A stretch of 48,387 nucleotides of DNA from Gammaproteobacteria bacterium. Lineage in GTDB: Bacteria > Pseudomonadota > Gammaproteobacteria > Pseudomonadales > Azotimanducaceae. The stretch spans positions 1 through 48,387 of the forward strand of contig JAUILI010000012.1 in assembly GCA_030433075.1 (NCBI GenBank). Reading direction: 5' to 3'. Position 1 is the first letter of the stretch. The number at the start of each line of letters is the position of its first letter. The notes under the pieces are model-generated. The model was not told the DNA's origin and did no database searches. It saw only the letters and a program-made list of their open reading frames with translations. Shown here piece after piece: positions 21,641 to 29,370 of the stretch. A program made the translations under genes and the position numbers.

Positions 21641-21892
21641 CGGAATTAAGCAGGGCGCGCCCTTTTTCGACGCAGAGGTCGGCCGAAATATTCCTTCCAG
21701 ACATTAAAAAGGGGGTAAATAAATGGTTTTTTGCACCAAGACAGACCGCCCGAGGGGTAGGCGCAATTTTTTGGGGAGGGGTGCGCACTCGAAGGGGGCA
21801 GAGGGTGCAAAGGCGCTCGCTGAGCAAGGATTGCGCACGGCGCACAAAAAGAGCGCTCACGATGCTCACGCCTGCACCCAAAACGCGCTCGC

Positions 21893-21898
21893 TATACT
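21893..21898 (+). promoter_or_regulatory. -10-like element for the methyltransferase gene
   Basis: TATACT matches TATAAT at five of six positions, 29 bp before the ATG. No convincing -35 hexamer lies 16-18 bp upstream, so this is tentative. Confidence 0.3.
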
Positions 21899-21927
21899 CA
21901 GCCCAAGTTTCCCGGAGAGGCCGCAGC

Positions 21928-22683
21928 ATGCTCGAACTCATCACCGACCTTTATAAGGGCCTTGCCCGCCTCGGCCCGGGCAGCGACGCGTCCACCCGGC
22001 AGGCCCTCGCTCTTGCGGAGGCCGCGGGCCTTTCTTCGACAGCGCCCTTGCAGATCGCCGACCTCGGCTGCGGCACCGGAGCGGCCACCTGGGTGCTGGC
22101 GCAGGCCCTCCCTGGCATGATCACGGCCATCGATCAGCTACCGGCTTTTCTGAACGCCCTGGAAGCACGGCGCCCCGGCGCGCCCCTGCTGGCCGCCGTG
22201 GAGACGCGCGCTGCAGACTTTTCACACCTGCCCTTTTCTCGGGAAAGCCTCGATCTGATCTGGTCCGAGGGCGCGATCTACAACCTCGGTTTTGCCGCAG
22301 GCCTCGCGGCTTGGCGCCCGTTTCTGAAGCCGGGAGGCTTCCTTGCCGTCAGCGAATTAACTTGGCTGACAGACACCCGCGCCGAGCACCTCCAGGCCTT
22401 CTGGGAGGAGGCCTATCCGGAGGTGGCCACGGCGAGCACCAAGTTTGCGATCCTCGAGCAGCAGGGGTTTCGCCCCGTGGGCTACTTCCCTCTTCCCCCC
22501 GCCTGCTGGCTGGAGGGCTTCTACGAGCCTTTGGAAGCTAGCCTGCCAGCCTTCCTGGCGCGCCAGGGCGCGAGCCCGGAAGCGGAGGCCCTCGGCCAGG
22601 AGCTGCGCGAAGAGGCCGCCCTTTACCGGCGCTACGGCGACCAGGTGGGCTACGGCTTCTATATCGCCCAGCGCCTGCCCTAG
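21928..22683 (+). CDS. class I SAM-dependent methyltransferase
   Basis: This 251-aa methyltransferase starts at the ATG at 21928, which has GGAGAGG eight bases upstream; the open frame extends further but without such a site. Motif I is IADLGCGTGAATWVLA (about residues 42-57), followed by the acidic end of strand 2 (TAIDQLPAFLNAL) and motif post-II LDLIWSEGAIYNLG. The long N-terminal helix LYKGLARLGPGSDAST and the Trp/Phe-rich C-terminus are typical of small-molecule methyltransferases of the Methyltransf_11/25 type. The target is unknown. The stop codon shares the CTAG with the stop of the convergent dabA gene, so the two genes abut tail to tail. Confidence 0.9.
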   Translation: MLELITDLYKGLARLGPGSDASTRQALALAEAAGLSSTAPLQIADLGCGTGAATWVLAQALPGMITAIDQLPAFLNALEARRPGAPLLAAVETRAADFSHLPFSRESLDLIWSEGAIYNLGFAAGLAAWRPFLKPGGFLAVSELTWLTDTRAEHLQAFWEEAYPEVATASTKFAILEQQGFRPVGYFPLPPACWLEGFYEPLEASLPAFLARQGASPEAEALGQELREEAALYRRYGDQVGYGFYIAQRLP

Positions 22684-24962
22684 GCCGCCTGATTCGCCGC
22701 GGGCGCTTGCGTTTCGAAGGCGCCGTTGCGATAGCGCGCCACTACGGCGCCCGCCTCCAGGCGGTAAAGGAAGAGCCACTGGTGGTCGAAAAGCGCTTTC
22801 ACCCCTGGATGGCGCTTGAGGATCTCTAGCACCGAGGCCGCCGGCGCCTCCAGATAGACCGCAAGGCGCAGCGGGGCATGGCGGCTCCGCGCGCCATCGT
22901 GGACAGCTTGGAGGGGCAGACCCGTGCGCAGCCAGGGGCGTCCCCCCTCGAAGACCCCAAGGCGCCCGGCCACGTTGTGGAGGAGCTTATTGCCGCTGCC
23001 CAGCACCTCCGGCGCCACCGTGACCCCGTAGTAATGAAGGCTGATCCAGCTGGCCACCACCACCGGCGCCGTCAGGATGAGCTCCAGGGTTTTAAACTCA
23101 GGGTCGAGGGCCGCGTCGTAGCTGTGCAAAAAGCAGCGCCCCTGAAGATCCAGGCCTTGGGTGACGGCGCGGGGGGCGGCAATAAAGGCCTGGGCGCCGG
23201 CGAGCCCCCATTCCGGGCGGAGCTGAGCCCAATGGCGAGCTCGGGCCCCCAGCGTTGCCGCCTGGGCGCCGGGAAGGCCCTGGGCCTGCGCGTTCTGCAC
23301 TTCGGCAGAGGCCTGCTCCAGCCAAGCCGCTAGCTGGGCCCGGGCGGCGGGGGTAAGCTGGGCCTCGCTCTCCGGAAATATCCGCAGCGTAGCGCTGGCC
23401 GTATCGTGGATCGCAGCAAGAAAGCGGGTGTCTTCCGGAATCGGGAGGCCATCTTGGGCAAGCCCGGCTCGCACCGAGGGGTCGTTTAGTAGCGCGGCCG
23501 CCAGGCGCGCACTCACCCCCCCATCGTGGCCACCGCAGGCGCCGCACTGGTAAGCGCTGGCGAAGGCGTTGTTGTTTAAGGCCGCGCCATGGCCTACCAA
23601 AAGCACCTGAGGGGCAAGGGTTGGTCCAAGGCCCATGGCGCGAAGGATTGTCGTCGCCATGGTGATCCGTTCCCTCAGGGGCAAGGCCTGATCCCAACGC
23701 GGCGGGGCGCCCAGCGGCGCCGGCGCCGTGCGGTCGGCCCCCAGCAGTGCGGCGCCATGAGCGAAGCCCAGGGCTTCCACGTAGGCCAAGGCCGAGGCAC
23801 CCAGGGCGCTGAGGCGGTCTAGGCTTCCAGCCAGTCGCGCACAGAGGGAAGGGGGCGCGTCGGGCTCGCTCCGCACCGTGGGGCTCAGCAACACGGGGCA
23901 GCGCGCCTCTTCTCCCGGACCGTGAGCCACCGGTAGGCCAAAGAAGCCCGCAAAGCCCAGGGTTTCGATGGCCGGATCCTGGGCCTCGAGGGCGCGCCGC
24001 AGGGGTTCGGAACGCACGTCGATGCAAAACACGGCCTGCAGCGCCGGGCGCCGGGCGGCGATCGCAGGCGCCCGGGTCGAGAGTTGCCCGCACACGCGGC
24101 GCTGGGCCGCCAGATCAAGCGCCAGCTGGAGAATTTCATCGTCGCCTGGGGGAATGGCGCCCGCGCTTACCGTTTCGTAAGCGGGAAGCAACGCCTCCCA
24201 GGGGGCTTGCAGGGTCGTACTCTTCGCCAACGCCGCCCGCTCCCAAAGCAGCCTCCCGAGCAGCAGGGCCAGGCCCGGCGCCGGGTCATTCTTGGCCCAA
24301 AGGCACCAGCGCGCATGTTGAGCCCAACCCCCCAGGGTGTAGAGCAGGCGCTCAAGGTAGGCCGGAAGGGCCGCCTCGGGAACGGCGAGGTCCCCGATAC
24401 ACCAGGCGAGGGCCTCTCCAAGGTTCGCCGGCAGCGCCTCCACGGACACGCTGTAGCATCGGGCCTCCGAATCCTGGGCGAGCCAGCCCCGCAGCTGCTC
24501 CAGCGGCGCCCCTGGGGCCATGGACCAGGCGGCCTGCCCGCCATCGAAGAGACTCAGGGCAAAAGGCCCCAGGCAATCCTCCATCCCTTGGCGCCAGGGC
24601 CGCTCAAACAGGATTTCCGCAAGATCCAGCACCGTGGGCAGGGGCTCGGGAGGGGCCGAGGACTGCCACAGACGCGTTTTGAGCTGGGCGAGGGACAGGT
24701 CCGAGGCGCTTTCCGCTAGCGCCGCTTTGAGGTCTTCATCGAGAAGCTTCCCCTCGCGTAGCGCCTGGCGCACCATTTCCCGCGGAGCCGTAAAGGGGGC
24801 GCCGGCCAGGGCTCGAAGGCGCCCCGCCGCCGCGGGGAAGGGCAGCTCGGTGTAGCCCACGGCCGGATTCACGGCCACCGTGGCGTGGAGGGGAAAGGCC
24901 GGGGCCTGGGCCGTAAGGGCCGCTTCCGCGCAGGCCAGTACCGTTTCCGGGGTAAGCATCAT
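22680..24962 (-). CDS. dabA: DabA, inorganic carbon uptake subunit (DUF2309)
   Basis: This is a 760-aa DUF2309 protein, the beta-carbonic-anhydrase-like half of the Dab inorganic-carbon accumulation complex. The predicted zinc ligands and catalytic pair are present: Cys313 and Asp315 (with Arg317) in VFCIDVRSE, His458 in LLVGHGAALNNNAF and Cys473 in YQCGACGGHDGG; the His-Cys spacing of 15 equals that in the studied DabA. CO2 would be converted to bicarbonate, driven by the partner DabB. I use the ATG at 24962 (AAGGAG seven bases before it), which makes TGATG with the dabB stop; a GTG at 24965 would give a GTGA overlap. A LysR regulator lies at the far end of the pair. Confidence 0.93.
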   Translation of the reverse strand: MMLTPETVLACAEAALTAQAPAFPLHATVAVNPAVGYTELPFPAAAGRLRALAGAPFTAPREMVRQALREGKLLDEDLKAALAESASDLSLAQLKTRLWQSSAPPEPLPTVLDLAEILFERPWRQGMEDCLGPFALSLFDGGQAAWSMAPGAPLEQLRGWLAQDSEARCYSVSVEALPANLGEALAWCIGDLAVPEAALPAYLERLLYTLGGWAQHARWCLWAKNDPAPGLALLLGRLLWERAALAKSTTLQAPWEALLPAYETVSAGAIPPGDDEILQLALDLAAQRRVCGQLSTRAPAIAARRPALQAVFCIDVRSEPLRRALEAQDPAIETLGFAGFFGLPVAHGPGEEARCPVLLSPTVRSEPDAPPSLCARLAGSLDRLSALGASALAYVEALGFAHGAALLGADRTAPAPLGAPPRWDQALPLRERITMATTILRAMGLGPTLAPQVLLVGHGAALNNNAFASAYQCGACGGHDGGVSARLAAALLNDPSVRAGLAQDGLPIPEDTRFLAAIHDTASATLRIFPESEAQLTPAARAQLAAWLEQASAEVQNAQAQGLPGAQAATLGARARHWAQLRPEWGLAGAQAFIAAPRAVTQGLDLQGRCFLHSYDAALDPEFKTLELILTAPVVVASWISLHYYGVTVAPEVLGSGNKLLHNVAGRLGVFEGGRPWLRTGLPLQAVHDGARSRHAPLRLAVYLEAPAASVLEILKRHPGVKALFDHQWLFLYRLEAGAVVARYRNGAFETQAPAANQAA

Positions 24963-26464
24963 CACGCGCTCCTTTCAGTCCGCAAGCGAGGAAGGGACGG
25001 CAGGCCCTGCACGAGGCGGCAGCGCAGGGCTTCAGCCCAGGGGCGATGGTGCCAACGGTCCACCAGGGCCAGGGCGACACTCACGAGGCCCCCAAGGACG
25101 GCCCCCACCGCCAGCACACCCTGAAGGGCCGCACTCGGCGCACGCCAGGCGGGGAAGTACGCGCCCCAGAGGAGGTAGGCGACTTCGTGGGTGAGCAGGA
25201 AAAGAGGAAGAAGCAGCAGGCTGAGGGCACCAAGCAGGCGGCGATCGTCCCTGCCCGGCGCCCGGCGAAGCAGGCCGCCGCAGCGCGCCCCTAGGGCCGC
25301 CGCAAGGAAGGCGCCCAGCCCAAGGGCCCCGGGGCTGAGGGCTTGTGCGCCGGGGTGAAGCCAGGGCATGGCCACCACCAGAGCGCCATAGCCAAGAAGG
25401 TGGACCGCCAGCGCGCCCCCTACCCAAGCGCTGCTGCCAGCGCTTTTCGATGGCGCGGCTGGGGGCGCTACCGCACTCCCTGCCTTAAGGAAGCCATGGG
25501 CCTTATAGAGGCCGTGGCTTAAAACGTGAAAGAGCGCTAGGGGCCAAAGCTGTAGGGACAGCTGCACCATGAGCAACCCCATTTGATTCACCGTGGAGAA
25601 GGCCAGCGATTGCTTGGCCGTGCCCTGCACGGCCATGAGCACGAGCCCTCCCAGCACGCTGACCGCACCAACGCTCCCCAGCAGCAGCAGCACCTCGGGA
25701 TGCCGCGCGAGCAAAGGCGCGTGCCGGAGCAGCACCAACACCCCGGCGCTGATCACTCCGGCATGGAACAGGGCTGAGACCGGGACGGGCACGTCCAGGG
25801 CTTCCGTAAGCCAGCGATGAAAGGGCAGCAGCGCTGCCTTCATCATCGCTGCGAGCCCCAGCAGCAAGGCGGCGAGGGCTTCGGCCTCAAGGCCCCAGGG
25901 GAGTACCGGGGCACGGAGGAGTAGAAACGCGGCAACCCAAAGGACGCCATCCCCAAGCCACCACAGATGCTGAAAGCGCTGTGCCTGGCGCCGCGCCGCC
26001 GCCCGCTCGCCGTAATGTCCCAGAAGCTGGGCGACGGCCCAACCCTGCACCGCAAGGGCCACGAGAATCGGCGCCCAGCTTTGCCCATGGGCCAGCAGCC
26101 ACCCCGCCGCCAGCGCCAGAAGGAGCGCGCCCACAAAAGGCCCCTCCCGAAGCTCGCCATCGAGATGCACGGCGGTGAAGCGCAGCAGCGCCCAGGCCAG
26201 CATGGCGAGCAGCGCGCCGAAGGCGCTGCCCAACCCATCGACCCCGAGGACCCAAGGCAGGCCCAGGAACATCACCTCGACTCGCGCGGGCCCGAAGATC
26301 GCGAGGAACAGCAGTTCAAGCAGACTGATGCCCAGAAGCCCGGCGCCAGCCCAGGGCAGCGCGCGGCGAAGCCCCATGGGGCGAAAGGCCGGTCCACGGT
26401 AGGCCCAGGCACTGAGACAACCCAACACCCCGACGGGGAACAGTAAAAGCCAGCTGAGCGCCAT
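24962..26464 (-). CDS. dabB: DabB, NuoL-like membrane subunit of the Dab complex
   Basis: This 500-aa polytopic protein of the NADH-quinone oxidoreductase subunit 5/L (proton_antipo_M) family has around 12-13 helices. The membrane Lys and the TM7-TM8 region (MMKAALLPFHRWLTEALDVPVPVSALFHAG and LLRHAPLLA) match the antiporter-like core. As in other dab loci it lies directly before dabA with a shared stop/start, so it should couple ion flow (proton or sodium) to CO2 hydration by DabA. It is shorter than NuoL and lacks the lateral helix extension. GAGGAGG five bases before the ATG makes the start clear. The gene is divergent from a LysR regulator with 94 bp between. Confidence 0.92.
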   Translation of the reverse strand: MALSWLLLFPVGVLGCLSAWAYRGPAFRPMGLRRALPWAGAGLLGISLLELLFLAIFGPARVEVMFLGLPWVLGVDGLGSAFGALLAMLAWALLRFTAVHLDGELREGPFVGALLLALAAGWLLAHGQSWAPILVALAVQGWAVAQLLGHYGERAAARRQAQRFQHLWWLGDGVLWVAAFLLLRAPVLPWGLEAEALAALLLGLAAMMKAALLPFHRWLTEALDVPVPVSALFHAGVISAGVLVLLRHAPLLARHPEVLLLLGSVGAVSVLGGLVLMAVQGTAKQSLAFSTVNQMGLLMVQLSLQLWPLALFHVLSHGLYKAHGFLKAGSAVAPPAAPSKSAGSSAWVGGALAVHLLGYGALVVAMPWLHPGAQALSPGALGLGAFLAAALGARCGGLLRRAPGRDDRRLLGALSLLLLPLFLLTHEVAYLLWGAYFPAWRAPSAALQGVLAVGAVLGGLVSVALALVDRWHHRPWAEALRCRLVQGLPSLPRLRTERSA

Positions 26465-26529
26465 GGAACCTCCTCGTCCGTTGATGGCGCGCAGTGAACC
26501 AAAGCTTTACCCGCATTAAAAATTGATAT

Positions 26530-26540
26530 TTAGACACTAA
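26530..26540. promoter_or_regulatory. LysR-box-like dyad between dabB and the LysR gene
   Basis: TTAGACACTAA is TTAG-N3-CTAA, an inverted repeat with T-N-A features of LysR boxes, in an AT-rich stretch 19 bp before the regulator ATG and 66 bp before dabB. A likely site for autoregulation and control of dabBA. Confidence 0.4.
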
Positions 26541-26558
26541 TCGTTCTATTTTCTGAAA

Positions 26559-27449
26559 ATGAAGCTCAACCTCCATCACCTGCGTCTGTTTCACGCCGTG
26601 GCCACCGCCGACTCCTTAACGGCGGCCGCCCAGGCCCTGAATCTGTCCCAATCGGCCCTCTCCACCCAGCTGCGGCAGCTCGAGGGCCGGCTCGGCAGTG
26701 CGCTCTTCGAACGGCGAGGCCGCAAACTTCACCTTACGGAGGCCGGCCGCATCGCCCTCGACCACGCGGAGACCATCTTCCGCACAGCCGAAGATTTAAC
26801 GGCCACCCTGACCCAAAGCACCCGGCGCCAGCAGCCCCTTCGGGTGGGCGCCCTGGCCACGCTCTCACGGAACTTCCAAATCCAGTTCCTGCGCCCCCTC
26901 CTCGGCGATCCGGAGCGGCAGGTGCAGCTGCGCTCCGGCAGTCAGGATGAACTCCTCGAGGCCCTGGAAGCCTTGGAACTCGACGTGGTGTTGACCAACC
27001 AGCCCCCGCCCCCCGCGGGGCCCCAGCCCTGGCTGGTGGAGACCCTCGCGGAGCAGGCCATTAGCCTTATCGGAAAGACGCCTATTGAAAGTGAGCGCCC
27101 ACTTGACCTCAAGCTCATCCTCAAGGATCAGCCCCTCATCGTCCCCAGCGAACGCTCCGTTCTCCGGAGTGGGCTGGACGCCCTGCTGGTTAAGCTAGGG
27201 GTGCGCCCACGCATCGTCGCCGAGGCCGACGACATGGCCATGCTGCGCCTTTTAGCCCGGGAAGATGCGGGGCTGGCGGTGCTGCCGCCCATCGTGGTTC
27301 AGGATGAGCTGGCCCAGGGCCTGCTGCACGAGGTGGCCCAGCTCCCCAATCTTCGCGAGAGCTTCTACGCCGTTACCCGAACCCGGCGCTTCCCCCATCC
27401 GCTCCTCGCCACCGTACTCCAGGAAGGCCAAGGCGCTCCCGACGCCTAA
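26559..27449 (+). CDS. LysR family transcriptional regulator (probable dab regulator)
   Basis: This is a 296-aa LysR-type regulator. The winged HTH occupies residues 1-60 (LRLFHAVATADSLTAAAQAL, NLSQSALSTQLRQLEGRLG, then LFERRGRKLHLTEAG), followed by the linker helix and a periplasmic-binding-like effector domain starting with LRVGALATLS. Divergence from dabB and a dyad in between suggest that it controls inorganic-carbon uptake, as CbbR/CmpR-type LysR proteins do near carbon-concentrating genes. Its ligand cannot be told. The start is a leader-poor ATG preceded by a run of A residues; no better start is seen. Confidence 0.9.
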   Translation: MKLNLHHLRLFHAVATADSLTAAAQALNLSQSALSTQLRQLEGRLGSALFERRGRKLHLTEAGRIALDHAETIFRTAEDLTATLTQSTRRQQPLRVGALATLSRNFQIQFLRPLLGDPERQVQLRSGSQDELLEALEALELDVVLTNQPPPPAGPQPWLVETLAEQAISLIGKTPIESERPLDLKLILKDQPLIVPSERSVLRSGLDALLVKLGVRPRIVAEADDMAMLRLLAREDAGLAVLPPIVVQDELAQGLLHEVAQLPNLRESFYAVTRTRRFPHPLLATVLQEGQGAPDA

Positions 27450-27475
27450 CCCTTGGGCTCCCTCGCCCCCGGCGC

Positions 27476-27491
27476 TATGCTCCAGAGCATA
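27476..27491. promoter_or_regulatory. short palindrome upstream of the Baeyer-Villiger operon
   Basis: TATGCTC-CA-GAGCATA is a perfect 7-bp inverted repeat with a 2-bp centre, 29-44 bp before the ATG at 27520 and directly followed by A6. It could be an operator near the promoter, or a hairpin after the LysR gene that lacks a T-run in the rightward direction (it has T6 in front of it when read leftward). Confidence 0.35.
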
Positions 27492-27519
27492 AAAAACCGG
27501 TGGTTTGAGGGAGGACCCG

Positions 27520-29370
27520 ATGAGCAACGCGTCACCGCGCTGGCACAACCTGTTTCCCGATTTGGACTTTGACCCCGATGCGCTCCGGGAGCGCTACCGG
27601 CAGGAGCGGGACAAGCGCCTTCGGGACGACGGCGAGAATCAGTACCTCGAAGCCGCGGAGAACTTCGCCCACTACGCGGACGAGGATCCCTACACGGCGC
27701 AAACGCCTCGGGAGGCCATTAAGCGCGACGTCAACGTGGTGGTGGTGGGAGGCGGCTTCAGCGGCCTAATGGCTGCGGCCCGGCTGAAGGAGCGGGGCGT
27801 CGAGGACGTGCTGCTCATCGAAGCGGGAGGGGATTTCGGCGGCACCTGGTACTGGAACCGCTACCCCGGCGCCCAGTGCGATATCGAATCCTACTGCTAC
27901 CTGCCGCTTCTGGAAGAAACGGGCTACATGCCGAAGGAAAAATATTCCTTCGCCCCGGAGATCTTTGAGCACACCCGCCGGGTGGGAGAGTACTTCGGCC
28001 TCTACGAGCTGGCCCTGTTCCAAACCCGGGTGAAGGATGCGGCCTGGCAGGAAGACCGCAAGCGCTGGCGCCTCACCACGGACCGAGGGGACGTGCTCGA
28101 CGCGCGCTTCCTCATCCAGGCCACGGGCCCCGCTAACCGGCCGAAGCTGCCGCAAATTCCCGGCATCGACCGCTTTAAGGGCCACAGCTTCCACACCGCC
28201 CGCTGGGACTATGAATACACTGGCGGCGATCACCAGGGGAACCTGCATAAGCTTGCGGATAAGCGCGTGGGCATCATTGGCACGGGCGCCACGGCCATTC
28301 AGTGCATCCCCTTCCTGGGGAGGCACGCCAAGGACCTCTATGTGTTTCAGCGCACCCCCTCCTCCGTGGATCTGCGCGGCAACAGCCAAACGGATCCGGA
28401 GTGGTACGCGGGGCTGAAGCCCGGCTGGCAGCGGGACCGCCGGGAGAACTTCGCCGCGGTGCTCGCGGGGCAGAACTTCACCGTGGATTTGGTGGCCGAT
28501 GGCTGGACCGACATCGCGAGGCGCATCGGGCTTTCGCTCATGAATCGGCGCAGCGATGCGGGCAACCTCGATATGGAAGAGATCTCCCTGCGTAGCGAAG
28601 TCGCCGATTTCCAGAAAATGAACGAGATCCGGGCCCGGGTCGATGCGGAAGTCAGCAAGGCCGAGGCCGCGGAAGCGCTCAAGCCCTGGTATCGCCAGTT
28701 CTGCAAGCGCCCCACCTTCAACGACGACTTCCTGGCGACCTTCAACCGGGACAACGTTCACCTCATCGACGTGTCCGCGAGCAAGGGCGTGGACGGCATC
28801 ACGGAGAAGGGGGTGCTGGCCAACGGCGAGGAGATCGAGCTCGATTGCCTGATCTTTGCCACGGGCTTTGAGATCACCACCTCGGCCCATCGGCGCGTGG
28901 ACTTCGATACCCGGGGGCGGAACGGCCAAAGCCTTTACGACCATTGGGGCGAGGGCTTCCGCACCCTTCACGGGCTGTCCAGCCATGGCTTCCCCAACTG
29001 GTTCACCATTGGCATCAATCAAAACGGCCTCTCCCCGAACATGACCGCCATGTTCGACGATCAGGCCGTGCACGTGAGCTACATCATCGACGAGGTGCAA
29101 AGGCGCGGCGCCACCACCATCGAGGTGGACGCCGAGGCCGAGAAGGCCTGGGTGGAGGAGATTGTGCGCCTCGCCGGAGGCGGCAATGCGGAGTTCCTCG
29201 AAGCCTGCACCCCGGGCTACTACAACCGGGAAGGGCAGGTGGGCAAGGGCGTTTCCATGCAGAACTCCCCCTATGCCCCGGGGATTAACGCCTTCAACGA
29301 GCTCTTGGCGCGCTGGCGCGAAGCCGGAACCCTCGAAGGCATGACCCTCGCCACGGAGCCCAACGCATGA
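27520..29370 (+). CDS. Baeyer-Villiger flavin monooxygenase
   Basis: This 616-aa type I Baeyer-Villiger monooxygenase has the FAD-binding GGGFSG (77-82), the diagnostic FxGxxxHTxxW motif as FKGHSFHTARW (219-229) and the NADPH-binding GTGATA (254-259), with GGTWYWNRYPGAQCD after the FAD site. The C-terminal ATGFE motif is also present. The extra N-terminal stretch (~1-70) resembles that of larger BVMOs of the phenylacetone/cyclohexanone class. It inserts one O atom next to a carbonyl, turning a ketone into an ester or lactone with O2 and NADPH. GGGAGG is six bases before the ATG at 27520. The esterase gene overlaps its stop (ATGA), which ties the two steps together. Confidence 0.93.
   Translation: MSNASPRWHNLFPDLDFDPDALRERYRQERDKRLRDDGENQYLEAAENFAHYADEDPYTAQTPREAIKRDVNVVVVGGGFSGLMAAARLKERGVEDVLLIEAGGDFGGTWYWNRYPGAQCDIESYCYLPLLEETGYMPKEKYSFAPEIFEHTRRVGEYFGLYELALFQTRVKDAAWQEDRKRWRLTTDRGDVLDARFLIQATGPANRPKLPQIPGIDRFKGHSFHTARWDYEYTGGDHQGNLHKLADKRVGIIGTGATAIQCIPFLGRHAKDLYVFQRTPSSVDLRGNSQTDPEWYAGLKPGWQRDRRENFAAVLAGQNFTVDLVADGWTDIARRIGLSLMNRRSDAGNLDMEEISLRSEVADFQKMNEIRARVDAEVSKAEAAEALKPWYRQFCKRPTFNDDFLATFNRDNVHLIDVSASKGVDGITEKGVLANGEEIELDCLIFATGFEITTSAHRRVDFDTRGRNGQSLYDHWGEGFRTLHGLSSHGFPNWFTIGINQNGLSPNMTAMFDDQAVHVSYIIDEVQRRGATTIEVDAEAEKAWVEEIVRLAGGGNAEFLEACTPGYYNREGQVGKGVSMQNSPYAPGINAFNELLARWREAGTLEGMTLATEPNA

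Larger units (their letters stand above)
21507..21927. other. 421-bp divergent intergenic region (TonB receptor / methyltransferase)
   Basis: It contains the sigma-54-type promoter and dyad for the receptor and a -10-like TATACT for the methyltransferase. The middle (about 21690-21790) is locally AT-rich with runs such as AAAAAGGGGG and TTTTTTGCACC and has no supported open frame. GTGC/GCAC units recur at about 21782-21850. Confidence 0.4.

Noticed and set aside
27766-29100. 444-codon minus-strand frame antisense to the Baeyer-Villiger gene
   Set aside because: Shadow of a strongly conserved gene; no family features.
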